Notes: a model not told the origin generated them from the letters alone. Positions 45,543 to 57,236 are shown, numbered from the stretch's first letter. The stretch: 64,000 nt of DNA from Streptoalloteichus tenebrarius (GCF_024171885.1 NZ_JAMTCP010000008.1:124001-188000), one strand, 5' to 3'. Made by a program: numbers and translations.

Positions 45543-46904
45543 TTGATTCCCGAACAGCGTTCCCCCGAAGGCGCCCTCCCCGACCCGGCGCCGTCCCCCC
45601 GCCCGTCCACCGGCTCCCGGCGCCGCACGAGCTGGGACCTGCTCCGCGTCGTCGCGGTGCTGGCCGTCGTCCTCCAACACGCCACCCATCAGGGCCCCAT
45701 CAGCCACCCGGAGCTGGGGCCCACCCCCTTCACGTTCTCCGTGCAGGCCGGCGCCGCCACCCTGCTCGTCATCTCGGCGTTCTTCGTGTGCTGCACGGTG
45801 CGCCGCGCCCGGCCGCTGCGGTGGTGGTGGAACCGGGTGAGCCGGTTGATGCCGCCGTACCTGGTCGCCGTGCTGGTCACCTACGCGCTCGTCGTCCTGG
45901 TGGCGGCGCCCGACTGGTACCGGCCGACCCTCGGCGACCTGCTGGGCAACCTGCTGCTGGCGCAGGCCTGGTGGCCCGACGTGCACTACGTCGACGGGTC
46001 GTACTGGACCCTGCCCGTCCAGCTCCTCGCGTTCACGGCGGCCGCCGTGCTGTGGCCGCTGCGCTGGATGCGCGGCTGGCGCGCCCCGCTGACGCTGTGG
46101 GCCATCGTCGTCGTCCCGACGCTGCTCCGGCTCACCTGGCGCACCGACGACGCCAGCCAACTCGTCCGCTCCGTCTACGACGGGCTCGGCCTCTACCGCA
46201 CCCACCTGTTCGCCGCCGGCGTGGGCATCTGGCTGTGGAGCCGCCGCCGGCTGCGCGGCTGGCACCTGACGCTCCTGCTGGGCGCCGTGCTCCTGGCCCA
46301 CGAGGTGCAGACGAAGGACCGGCCCTCCACCATCGCGGTCGGGGTGATGCTCGGCCTGGTGTGTCTGGCGGCCGCGGGACCGGACTGGACCTTCGCGCGG
46401 TTCCTCCGCCAGCCGGCCACGTTCCTCGCCGGCATCTCCTACGGCGTGTACCTGCTCAACCAGGAGATCGGCTACCTGCTCGCCCGGCTCCTGCTCGACC
46501 GGGGCGCGGGGCCGTGGACGCGCCTGCTGGCGACGGTCGCCGCCGCGATCCTGCTGGGCTGGTTGCTGACGACCCTGGTCGAGCGGCCGGCGCACCGCTG
46601 GCTCACCGGACCGGTCGCCGACCGCCTGGCGACCGCCGGCCGGGCGGCGGGTCTGCGCGCCGGTTGGGGCGTGCGGCTGGCGCTGGCCCTCGGGTTCCGC
46701 TGGGCGGTGCGGATCGCGGGCCTCCACCAGCTCCCCGCGCCCAGGGGGTCGGCCGGTCAGATCCAGGGCGGCAGGTCGGGCAGCTCCCCGGCCAGGGCCA
46801 TCCCGTCACCCCGTCCGGTCAGCCAGGCGAGCACGCTGGCCGCCTGGCCCCTGACCGAGACCGGGTTCCCGCTGACCGGGGAGAGGACCTCCCACACCCG
46901 CTGA
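45543..46904 (+). CDS. Acyltransferase_3-family membrane protein
   Basis: 453 residues, about ten membrane helices. Acyltransferase-3/OafA-like: RRRTSWDLLRVVAVLAVVLQHATHQG with the catalytic-type histidine near residue 44, VSRLMPPYLVAVLVTY (R-P motif), and DGSYWTLPVQLLAF. O-acylates surface sugars or lipids in known members. TTG 45543 is the upstream-most start of the conserved frame; a start nearer RRRTSWDLLR is possible. The last 49 codons (46757-46904) are antisense to the convergent isomerase-like gene. Confidence 0.83.
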   Translation: MIPEQRSPEGALPDPAPSPRPSTGSRRRTSWDLLRVVAVLAVVLQHATHQGPISHPELGPTPFTFSVQAGAATLLVISAFFVCCTVRRARPLRWWWNRVSRLMPPYLVAVLVTYALVVLVAAPDWYRPTLGDLLGNLLLAQAWWPDVHYVDGSYWTLPVQLLAFTAAAVLWPLRWMRGWRAPLTLWAIVVVPTLLRLTWRTDDASQLVRSVYDGLGLYRTHLFAAGVGIWLWSRRRLRGWHLTLLLGAVLLAHEVQTKDRPSTIAVGVMLGLVCLAAAGPDWTFARFLRQPATFLAGISYGVYLLNQEIGYLLARLLLDRGAGPWTRLLATVAAAILLGWLLTTLVERPAHRWLTGPVADRLATAGRAAGLRAGWGVRLALALGFRWAVRIAGLHQLPAPRGSAGQIQGGRSGSSPARAIPSPRPVSQASTLAAWPLTETGFPLTGERTSHTR

Positions 46905-47548
46905 CTCCCGTCGGGAAGGTCGACGTGCAACCGCATCGGCGGCACGTCGGCCCGACCGCGGAAGTGGACGACGGCGTCGTCCAGCAGCGGCTTCAGGTGG
47001 TCGTCGGGGATGTCGCCGAACCCCACGTCGCGGTCGAGGTCCACCAGGTGCACCCAGACCTCGCGCAACCGCATCCAGGGGATGTCGTAGGCCATGATCG
47101 GGCGGCCTCGGCTGCCCACCACCTCGGCGCGCCAGGAGTCCTCGGTCAGCCGGGCGGCCGCGGCCGTGAACCGCTCACACGCGGCGCGCAGGTCCTCGGC
47201 CAGCAGCCGCCAGTGCCGCGCCGCGCCCTCCTCGATGTCGGCGTCCCGGTCGGCCCTGCTCGCGTACATCTGGTGTTCGATCCCGGTTCTCGCCCAGGTG
47301 AGCAGGTTGACCAGCGCGTCGGCGTTGCGGGCCAGGTGGGTGATGACGTGGGCCCTGGTCCAGCCCGGGCACAGGCTCGACCCGTGCGCCGTGGCCTCGT
47401 CCATCCTCTCGACGACGTCGAGGAGGCGGCCGGTGGCGTGGTCCAGGGCGGTCAGTCCGGCGGTGGCCCGTCCGGCGGCCTGGGCTGCGGCCGCGGACCG
47501 GGCGAGGGCCAGGGACCGGAGGTCCGGTCGCGTCTCCGCTGCGGACAT
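46757..47548 (-). CDS. Mycothiol-dependent maleylpyruvate isomerase-family protein (TIGR03083/DinB-like)
   Basis: 263 residues. MDMPI N-terminal four-helix bundle with metal-ligand histidines in LCPGWTRAHVITHLARNADALVNLL (near residue 60) and RLREVWVHLVDLDRDVGFGDIP (near residue 165), then an MDMPI C-terminal domain ending AQASVLAWLTGRGDG-type. Likely uses mycothiol, the actinobacterial thiol. ATG 47548 follows AGGAGGGGCG. Confidence 0.9.
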   Translation of the reverse strand: MSAAETRPDLRSLALARSAAAAQAAGRATAGLTALDHATGRLLDVVERMDEATAHGSSLCPGWTRAHVITHLARNADALVNLLTWARTGIEHQMYASRADRDADIEEGAARHWRLLAEDLRAACERFTAAAARLTEDSWRAEVVGSRGRPIMAYDIPWMRLREVWVHLVDLDRDVGFGDIPDDHLKPLLDDAVVHFRGRADVPPMRLHVDLPDGSQRVWEVLSPVSGNPVSVRGQAASVLAWLTGRGDGMALAGELPDLPPWI

Positions 47549-47847
47549 GGCGCCCCTCCTGGAGGTGGGGTGAGCGGGTGGCGTGAGCGGGGTGCGGCAG
47601 GGATGCGGTAGGGAACAGGGTAAGTGCGACGAGCAACCCCCCGATAGACCCGATCGGGGTCGCTGAACCGCTGCCGACCACTGGTTTTGCCCATCGTCGC
47701 CCGGTGGTGGTGACGGAGCGTGTACGCGGGGTCGGTCGCGTGGCGCAACTACTCTCACCAAGTGGAACGAAACCGCCGAACGGTGGAACCTGTCGGGCGT
47801 CTCCGGTTAGCTCTCCTTCCCGGGGGAGAGCTGAGCGGAGGCCGACG

Positions 47848-49149
47848 GTGACCAGCACGGTGCCCGAGACACGGGCGGAACAGGGGCGTACCCGACGCAG
47901 GGGACTGGTGGCGGCGTCCATCGGCAACGCCCTGGAGTGGTTCGACTGGAACAGTTTCGCCATCTTCTCGGCGTTCTTCGCCCCGCAGTTCTTCGCCAAG
48001 GGCGACCCGGCCGTGGCGCTGCTCAGCGCGTTGGCGATCTTCGCGGTCGGCTTCTTCTTCCGCCCCCTCGGGGGCGCGCTGCTCGCGGCGTTCGCCGACC
48101 GCAGGGGCCGCAGGGCCGGGCTGACGCTGTCGGTGGTGCTGATGGCCGGCGGCAGCCTGCTGATCGCGGTGAGCCCGACCTACGAGCAGGTGGGGCTGCT
48201 GGCGCCGGTCCTGCTGCTGCTCGCCCGCATCGCGCAGGGCCTGTCCACGGGCGGCGAGTTCGCGGCGTCCTCGACCTACCTCGCCGAGCTGGCGCCGCCC
48301 GGCCGTCGCGGGTTCTACGCGAGCTTCCTGTACCTGAGCACCACGCTGGGGACGGTCCTCTCGACGCTGCTCGCCACGGTGCTCACCGGGACGCTCGGCA
48401 AGGCCGCCGTGGCCGAGTGGGCCTGGCGGATCCCGTTCGCGATCGGCGCGCTGCTGGGCGTCTACGGCCTGTACCTGCGGCGCACGCTGGAGGAGACCGA
48501 GGCGTACACGGAGGGCCGGGGGCGCCGGGTGTCCCGCCCCACGCTGGAGTTGCTCCGCAAGCACCCGCTCGGCGCCCTGCGGGTGGTCGGCTTCACGGTC
48601 GGCGCCACCACCGCCTACTACACGTTCGCGGTCTACCTGCCGAACTACGCGCAGAAGGAGCACGCCGTTCCGACGTCGTCGGCGCTGTGGGCGTCGGTGG
48701 CGGCGCAGCTCGTCATGATGGGCGTCCTCCCGCTGCTCGGCGCGTTGTCGGACCGCGTGGGCCGTCGGCCGCTGCTGATCACCTTCGCCGTCGGGTTCGT
48801 GGTGCTCGTCGTCCCGCTGTTCGCCCTGCTCGACTCGTCGGCGTTCACGCTGTTCGCGGTCATGACCGTCGGTCTGGCGCTCTTCTCCTGCTACGGGGCG
48901 GTGGCCCCGGCGGCGATGGCCGAGCTGTTCCCCACCGAGGTGCGCGCGGCCGGCGTCGGCCTGCCGTACGCCCTCACGGTCGCGCTGTTCGGCGGCACCG
49001 CGCCCTACGTGGTCGAGTGGCTTGCCGCACAGGGGCGCGGGGGGCTCTACCCCTGGTACCTCAGCCTGCTGTGCCTGGTGAGTCTGGTGGTGTACCTGAG
49101 GGGGAAGGAGACGCGGGACGCCGACCTCGTTCGGGTGGACAAGGGCTGA
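47848..49149 (+). CDS. MFS transporter, metabolite:H+ symporter (MHS) family
   Basis: 433 residues, twelve helices. MHS signatures: SIGNALEWFDWNSFAIFSAFF at the start, GFFFRPLGGALLAAFADRRGRR, RIAQGLSTGGEFAASSTYLAE, and AELFPTEVRAAGVGLPY. Relatives (ProP, KgtP, ShiA) carry small carboxylates or betaines. GTG 47848 is chosen; upstream in-frame sequence is not conserved. The 298-bp gap upstream contains no other gene. Confidence 0.9.
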   Translation: MTSTVPETRAEQGRTRRRGLVAASIGNALEWFDWNSFAIFSAFFAPQFFAKGDPAVALLSALAIFAVGFFFRPLGGALLAAFADRRGRRAGLTLSVVLMAGGSLLIAVSPTYEQVGLLAPVLLLLARIAQGLSTGGEFAASSTYLAELAPPGRRGFYASFLYLSTTLGTVLSTLLATVLTGTLGKAAVAEWAWRIPFAIGALLGVYGLYLRRTLEETEAYTEGRGRRVSRPTLELLRKHPLGALRVVGFTVGATTAYYTFAVYLPNYAQKEHAVPTSSALWASVAAQLVMMGVLPLLGALSDRVGRRPLLITFAVGFVVLVVPLFALLDSSAFTLFAVMTVGLALFSCYGAVAPAAMAELFPTEVRAAGVGLPYALTVALFGGTAPYVVEWLAAQGRGGLYPWYLSLLCLVSLVVYLRGKETRDADLVRVDKG

Positions 49150-49443
49150 GCCGGGTCCCTGCGGGCGGAACAGAACGACCCGCCTCACCGGTTGTTGTCG
49201 GTGGGCGGGCCTACAGTGGTCGGCGGCCGTCCTGGGCGGTTCGGCCAGGGCACGACGGCGCACGTCCGGCGCTTCGGCGTCGGGCCGCGTCGCCTCGCCG
49301 GTCGGCGCCGGGTCGATGTTCCCCGGCGACGTCGTGGGACTCCCGTCCGCGACGCCGCCGAGGGCGTCGACGGCGCCCGGCGGCGCTCCACGACACAACC
49401 GCCCGCCCCTCCGCACGGACCTGATCCGAAGGGACCTGCCCCA

Positions 49444-52326
<2,883 letters not shown>

Positions 52327-52346
52327 TCTTCACCCACCAGCGGCAC

Positions 52347-52390
52347 GGGGCGCGCTCACTCGCCTGAGTGAGCGCGCCCCGTTGTTCGTT
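52347..52390 (+). terminator. Intrinsic terminator of uvrA
   Basis: Perfect 15-bp stem GGGGCGCGCTCACTC / GAGTGAGCGCGCCCC with loop GCCT, followed by GTTGTTCGTT. Confidence 0.93.
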
Positions 52391-52492
52391 CATCACGGCT
52401 GACCGGGGTCCCGGCGTCGTGTCCCGTCGCCAGGGGTGGCAGGGGGGAGCGCCGGGGCCGGGCGCAACTCTTTATTGCTGGTAACGGTCGAG

Positions 52493-52777
52493 TTGTCCAC
52501 AGGGCGCCAAGTTGTCCACAGGGCGCGCTGATGCTCTTGGACGGGCGGTCGTTCCTGGATAGGCTGGAGCGGGGCTCGCCCCCCAGGGCGGGTGGGGGCT
52601 GTCCACTGGGGCAGTGACTGCGGGCCCGGTTCTGGTAAGTGTTTTCTGTGTTGTGTCAACCCTTTCGCCGTGTTGGGGGACAGGGTTGTCCACAGGTGCT
52701 GGAGTTGTCCACAGAGGATTGGCGTGGCCCTGTGTCGAGGGGTGTGCGGCGGTAGGCTGGAGCGGGGCTCGCCCCCC
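52493..52777. repeat. Duplicated DnaA-box pair plus hairpin element
   Basis: Four exact TTGTCCACA sequences (actinobacterial DnaA-box form) at 52493-52501, 52512-52520, 52686-52694 and 52705-52713. Each pair is spaced 19 bp start to start. Each pair is followed, 48 bp from the second box, by the identical 25-mer element TAGGCTGGAGCGGGGCTCGC plus CCCCC (52560-52584 and 52753-52777). All three parts recur with an offset of exactly 193 bp while the intervening sequence has diverged. The first copy has a TTGGAC-17-TAGGCT promoter-like match. The whole gap 52391-52865 holds no convincing gene. Possible DnaA-titration or regulatory locus, or a small-RNA promoter pair. Confidence 0.85.
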
Positions 52778-52865
52778 GGAGAGGGCGGGGGCTGCGCGGG
52801 GGACGGGTTCGTCGGGCGCACGGCCAGCGGTGATCCCCAGGGCCGGTGCCGGGTGCCAGTCGGTG

Positions 52866-53522
52866 TCAGTCGGCGCCCACGGCGAAGCGCACCGGCGGGA
52901 GGATCGCCTGCGCGTCCGCCCCGCTGGCCACCCAGAGCCCGATGACGAACGCGGCGGTCGCCTCCAGCAACCCCGCCCGTTCCAGTCCGCCGCCGTCGAT
53001 CGGCGTGCAGCCCAGATCCGAGACCAGGTCGCGCACCGTCGTCAGCGCGGCGTCGTCGTCCCCGCACAGCGGCACGGCCAGCGGCCGGCCGTCGAAGACG
53101 GGCGGCCGCATCCGCCACACGTCCACGTGGCACACGTTGAACGCCTTGACGACGTGCGCTCCCGTCGTGCCGGCGATCTCCTCGGCCAGGGAGGCGCCGT
53201 TCCGCCTCTCCAGCGTGAAGCGGCCCGGCACCACCGGGTTCGTGCAGTCGACGAGCACGCGGCCACCCAGCAGCCCCTCCTCGGCGCCCGCCTCCGACAG
53301 GACCGCGAGCGCCGCCGAGGCGGGCACCGCGAGGAGCGTCGCCGAGCCGAACGCCGCCGCCTCGGCGAACGTCCCGGCCCTGGCGGCCGGTCCCATCCGG
53401 TCCGCCAGCGCGGTGGCCCGCTCGGGGGACCGCCCGCTGACCATCACCTCATGGCCGGCGCGAACCCACTGCGTGCCCAGCGCGTCCGCCATGTCGCCGG
53501 CTCCGAGAATCCCGATGCGCAT
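52866..53522 (-). CDS. NADPH/F420-dependent oxidoreductase-like (NAD(P)-binding) protein
   Basis: 218 residues. N-terminal Rossmann motif MRIGILGAGDMADALGTQW (GxGxMA), SGRSPERA for the NADP phosphate, LLAVPASAAL, and VDCTNPVVPG. Typical of the F420-dependent NADP reductase/ProC-like group. The cofactor partner cannot be proven. ATG 53522. Divergent from the HxlR regulator, its probable controller. Confidence 0.85.
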   Translation of the reverse strand: MRIGILGAGDMADALGTQWVRAGHEVMVSGRSPERATALADRMGPAARAGTFAEAAAFGSATLLAVPASAALAVLSEAGAEEGLLGGRVLVDCTNPVVPGRFTLERRNGASLAEEIAGTTGAHVVKAFNVCHVDVWRMRPPVFDGRPLAVPLCGDDDAALTTVRDLVSDLGCTPIDGGGLERAGLLEATAAFVIGLWVASGADAQAILPPVRFAVGAD

Positions 53523-53637
53523 CCGTACTCCTCTGGTTGGGGGACGCGTCGACGGTAGGAGGACCGACAGGCACCGTTCGGTAAGGAACGAGTGGTACAC
53601 AGTGGACGTTCGGAGTCGACGGGAGGGGAGATCCGCG

Positions 53638-54003
53638 GTGGACGGTGACGACGGGTTCCTCGCCGACTGTCGCGCCCGTCTCGCCTTCGACCTGGTGGGC
53701 AACACGTGGAACGCCGTCGTGGTCTGGGCGCTGCGCCAGGGGCCTCGACGTCCGGTCGACCTGGCGGACCGGATCGGGGGGATCAGCGCGAAGGTGCTCA
53801 CGCAGACCCTGCGTCGCCTCGAACACAGCGGCCTCGTCCTGCGCCGCGCCTACGCCGAGGCCCCGCCGCGCGTGGAGTACGAGCTGACCGAGCTGGGCCG
53901 CACGCTGGTGGAGCCGATCGAGGCGTTCGGGCGTTGGGCCTACGAGCACGGCGACGACGTCCTCGCCGCGCAGGACCGGGCCGACGGCGCCCACGCGGGT
54001 TGA
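53638..54003 (+). CDS. HxlR-family transcriptional regulator
   Basis: 121 residues. Winged helix of the HxlR type: DCRARLAFDLVGNTWNAVVVWALRQGPRRPVDL, GGISAKVLTQTLRRLEHSGLVLRR, then the wing PPRVEYELTELGRTL. One cysteine near the N-terminus is where redox-sensing members (YodB) carry theirs. GTG 53638 is preferred (GGGAGGGGAG upstream); GTG 53602 is the alternative. Divergent from the oxidoreductase gene, so it may respond to an electrophile or quinone (inference). Confidence 0.85.
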   Translation: MDGDDGFLADCRARLAFDLVGNTWNAVVVWALRQGPRRPVDLADRIGGISAKVLTQTLRRLEHSGLVLRRAYAEAPPRVEYELTELGRTLVEPIEAFGRWAYEHGDDVLAAQDRADGAHAG

Positions 54004-54059
54004 GCGCCCCGGGTGTGACCGCCCCGGGTGTGACCGGTGGGGCCACCCCCGGGGACCGG

Positions 54060-54172
54060 ACCACGAGTTCTCAGACCACGAGTTCTCAGACCACGAGGCT
54101 CAGACGACGAGCCCCGACCACGGGCCCCAGACGACGAGGCTCAGACCACGAGGCTCAGACCACGAGGCTGAG
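54060..54172. repeat. Eight 13-15 bp tandem repeats at the 3' end of the GntP gene
   Basis: Units of the form ACCACGAGGCTCAG start at 54060, 54075, 54090, 54104, 54117, 54131, 54145 and 54159. The last two cover the final codons and stop (54155-54157) of the leftward permease gene, so the array is an expansion of its 3' end into the intergenic space. Confidence 0.88.
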
Positions 54173-55555
54173 CAGGCCCGCCACCGCGAAGCCGACCACG
54201 GACAGGATCGTCTCCAGGACGGTCCACGTCCGCAGCGTCTCCTTGACCGGGATGCCGAAGTACCGCGAGACGATCCAGAACCCGCCGTCGTTGACGTGCG
54301 AGGCGATGATCGACCCGGCGGCGATCGCCACGGCGACCAGCGCGAGCTGCGGCTGCGTGTACTGCCCGTCGGTCAGCAGCGGGCCGACGATCCCGCCGGT
54401 GGTCACGATCGCCACCGTGGCCGAGCCCTGGGCGACGCGCAGCGCGCAACTGATCACGTAGGCGAGCACGATGAGGGGCAGGCCGGCCGAGGACAGCGTG
54501 CCGGCCAGCGCCTTGCCGACCCCGGTGGCGGCCAGCACCGCTCCGAAGAACCCGCCGGCGCCCACGACGAGCAGGAGCATGCCCACCGGCCGCAGCGAGC
54601 GGGCGGCCAGGCCGCTGACCTCGGCCGTGGTCATGCCGCGGCGCAGGGCGAGCAACCAGATCGCGAGCAGCACCGCGATGGTCAGCGCGACCGCGGGGGA
54701 GCCGAGGAAGGTCAGCACGCCGAGCACCGCGGACCCCTTGGGCAGCGCCATCCCACCGAACGTGGCGCCCAGGATCAGCACCAGCGGGATGCCGATGATC
54801 GTGGCCACCAGGGCGAGCGGCGGCTCGGGCCGGTCCTCGGCCGCCGGGGCGGCGTCCCCGGCGCCCACCTCCTCCGGCACCGGCAGGTGCAGCCGCCGGC
54901 CGATCCAGGAGGAGAAGAGGACGCCGCCGACGAACCACGCGGGGATGCCGCAGGCCAGGCCCATGATGATGATCCAGCCCATGTCCACCTTGAGCAGGCC
55001 GGCCAGTGCGACCGGCCCGGGGTGGGGCGGCAGGAACGCGTGCGTGACCGACAGGCCGGCCAGCAGCGGCAGGCAGAAGAGCAGGATCGACCGCCCGCTG
55101 CGCCGCGCCGCCACGTACACCAGGGGCGCGAGCACGAAGATGCCGATGTCGAAGAACACCGGGATGCCGAAGACCAGACCGGACAACCCCATCGCGAGGG
55201 GCGCGCGCCGTTCGCCGAACGCGTGGAGCAGGCGCCGGGTGAGGACCTCGGCTCCGCCGGAGGCCTCCAGCACCGCGCCGAGCAGCGTGCCCAACCCGAT
55301 GATCACGGTGACGTGCCCGAGGATGCCGCCGAAGCCGCCCTCCAGCAGCGACTCCTTGCCGCTCTGCGCGGAGCCGACGATCCGCTCCACCGGCAGGCCG
55401 GCGCCGAGCGCGACGAGCAGACCGGCGAGCAGCAGCGCGATGAACGGCTCGATCCTGACCTTGATGATCAGGAACAGCAGCAGGGCGATGCCGAGCGCGG
55501 ACAGGGTCAGCAGCCCGGCCGTGTCCTGCCGCAACCACTCCAGCAATGCGGCCAC
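54155..55555 (-). CDS. GntP-family permease
   Basis: 466 residues, about twelve to fourteen helices. GntP/gluconate:H+ symporter family: LLTLSALGIALLLFLIIKVRIEPFIALL at the N-terminus, FFDIGIFVLAPLVYVAAR, FLPPHPGPVALAGLL, and ASHVNDGGFWIVSRYFG. Neighbouring genes suggest uptake of D-amino acids or N-acyl derivatives, or a sugar acid. GTG 55555 follows GGAGGACTCTC. Third gene of the leftward arm of the D-amino-acid locus. Confidence 0.92.
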   Translation of the reverse strand: MAALLEWLRQDTAGLLTLSALGIALLLFLIIKVRIEPFIALLLAGLLVALGAGLPVERIVGSAQSGKESLLEGGFGGILGHVTVIIGLGTLLGAVLEASGGAEVLTRRLLHAFGERRAPLAMGLSGLVFGIPVFFDIGIFVLAPLVYVAARRSGRSILLFCLPLLAGLSVTHAFLPPHPGPVALAGLLKVDMGWIIIMGLACGIPAWFVGGVLFSSWIGRRLHLPVPEEVGAGDAAPAAEDRPEPPLALVATIIGIPLVLILGATFGGMALPKGSAVLGVLTFLGSPAVALTIAVLLAIWLLALRRGMTTAEVSGLAARSLRPVGMLLLVVGAGGFFGAVLAATGVGKALAGTLSSAGLPLIVLAYVISCALRVAQGSATVAIVTTGGIVGPLLTDGQYTQPQLALVAVAIAAGSIIASHVNDGGFWIVSRYFGIPVKETLRTWTVLETILSVVGFAVAGLLSLVV

Positions 55556-55629
55556 GAGAGTCCTCCAGGGTAGGGGTGTCCGCGCCCACGGCCGGAACGC
55601 GGCGGGCGTGGGGAGAGCGGGGTGGCGGG

Positions 55630-57213
55630 TCAGCCGCGGCGGATCGAGCGGCCGGGCAGCGCGCCGGTCGGTCGGCCGTCGTCGACCACGGGCACCCCGT
55701 TGACCAGCACGTGGCGCACGCCGACGGCGGGGCGCCTCGGCTCGTCGAAGGTGGCGGTGTCCGTGATCGTGTCGGGGTCGAACAGGACGAGGTCGGCGGC
55801 GTGCCCGACGCGCACCAGGCCCCGGTCGCGCAGGCGGAGGCGGCGTGCGGGCCGCCCGGTCATGTGGGCGACGCACTCCTCCAGGCTCAACACCCCCAGC
55901 TCGCGCACATACCGCCCGAGGTAGCGCGGGAACGTCCCCCACGCGCGGGGGTGCGGGCGTTCGCCCACGAGCAGCCCGTCGCTGCCGACGGTGTGGGCGG
56001 GGTGGCGCATGATCGCCCGCACGTTGTCCTCGTGCCCGACGTGCATCAGGCAGGACGTGCCGAGGCGCTCGGCGACCAGCACGTCGAAGTACAGCTCCGC
56101 CGGCGGCCGGCCCGCCCGGCGCGCCGCCTCGGCGACGCTCAGCCCGACCAGGTGGCCGTGCTCGGCGCGGCGCACGCCGTTGATCTCGATGGTCTCCCAG
56201 TCGACGGGCACGCCGTGGCAGCCGTCCGAGCCGACCTCCTCCAGCTCGTGCCGGACGCGTTCCCTGGTCGCGGCGTCGGTGAGGCGGACCAGCGCGGCCT
56301 CGACCCCGCCCTCGGTCACCCAGCTCGGCAGCAACGCGGACAGGTAGGTCGCGCCGGGCAGGTACGGGTAGGTGTCCAGGGTGATGTCGCACCCTTCGGC
56401 CAACGCACTGTCCACAAGGGACAGGAGTTCGCCGGCCCTGCCCGCGTTGACCGGGAAGTTCATCGTGGCGTGCGCGAGGTGCAGCGGGCAGCCGGACCGC
56501 CGCGACACCTCGATCATCTCCGCGTAGGCGTCGAGCGCGCCCGCCCCGTAGCTGCGGTGGTGCGGGCTGTAGAACCCGCCGTGCGCCGCGACCACCTCGC
56601 ACAGCGCGACCAGCTCGTCGGTGTCGGCGTACATCCCTGGCGTGTAGGTCAGGCCCGAGGACATGCCGACCGCGCCCTGGGCCAGTCCCTCGGCGAGCAG
56701 TCGGCGCATCGCGTCCAGCTCGTCGGCGGTGGCCGGGCGCGCCTCCCAGCCGAGGCACATCATCCGCAGCGTCCCCTGCGGCACGAGGTAGGCCGCGTTG
56801 ACGGCCACCCCGCGGTCGAGCCGGTCCAGGTACTCGCCGACGGTGCGCCAGTCCCAGTCGAACCCGGGCGGGTCGTCGTTCCAGCCGGCGAGCTGCGCGC
56901 GAAGCTGGGCGAGCACGTCGTCGTCGACCGGCGCGTAGGACAGCCCGTCCTGGCCGAGGACCTCCAGCGTCACGCCCTGGGACACCTTCGCCAGGTGGTC
57001 GGGGTTGGCCAGGAGCTGGAGGTCGGAGTGGGAGTGCATGTCGATGAAGCCGGGCGCGAGCACGAGCCCGTCGGCGTCCACCACCCGCCGGCCGCCGAGC
57101 CGGCGGTCCCGGTCGACGGCCGCGATCCGGCCGTCCGCGACGCCGACGTCCGCGCGCACCGCCGGCGCGCCGGTCCCGTCGACGACGGTCGCGTCCCTGA
57201 AGACGATGTCCAC
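55630..57213 (-). CDS. N-acyl-D-amino-acid deacylase
   Basis: 527 residues. Amidohydrolase fold: DIVFRDATVVDGTGAPAVRADVGV, the metal-binding APGFIDMHSHSD, YSPHHRSYG, LHLAHATMNF, and VGSDGLLVGERPHPRAWGTFPR with the catalytic-type aspartate; GRPARRLRLRDRGLVRVGHAADLVLFDP closes it. Hydrolyses N-acyl-D-amino acids to D-amino acids. GTG 57213 follows GGGGAGGG. Only 23 bp downstream of the aldolase-like gene, so co-transcribed. Confidence 0.93.
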   Translation of the reverse strand: MDIVFRDATVVDGTGAPAVRADVGVADGRIAAVDRDRRLGGRRVVDADGLVLAPGFIDMHSHSDLQLLANPDHLAKVSQGVTLEVLGQDGLSYAPVDDDVLAQLRAQLAGWNDDPPGFDWDWRTVGEYLDRLDRGVAVNAAYLVPQGTLRMMCLGWEARPATADELDAMRRLLAEGLAQGAVGMSSGLTYTPGMYADTDELVALCEVVAAHGGFYSPHHRSYGAGALDAYAEMIEVSRRSGCPLHLAHATMNFPVNAGRAGELLSLVDSALAEGCDITLDTYPYLPGATYLSALLPSWVTEGGVEAALVRLTDAATRERVRHELEEVGSDGCHGVPVDWETIEINGVRRAEHGHLVGLSVAEAARRAGRPPAELYFDVLVAERLGTSCLMHVGHEDNVRAIMRHPAHTVGSDGLLVGERPHPRAWGTFPRYLGRYVRELGVLSLEECVAHMTGRPARRLRLRDRGLVRVGHAADLVLFDPDTITDTATFDEPRRPAVGVRHVLVNGVPVVDDGRPTGALPGRSIRRG

Positions 57214-57236
57214 GTGTCCGCCCTCCCCGCCGGCGC

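Noticed and set aside
52391-52865. Interpretation of the DnaA-box block as the chromosomal origin oriC
   Set aside because: Only four boxes; no dnaA, dnaN, recF or AT-rich unwinding element nearby. Titration or regulation is more plausible.
52592-52945. Cysteine-containing 117-codon frame across the DnaA-box repeat
   Set aside because: It runs through both DnaA boxes and hairpin copies and into the antisense of the neighbouring oxidoreductase gene. No ribosome site; the repeats explain the sequence better.
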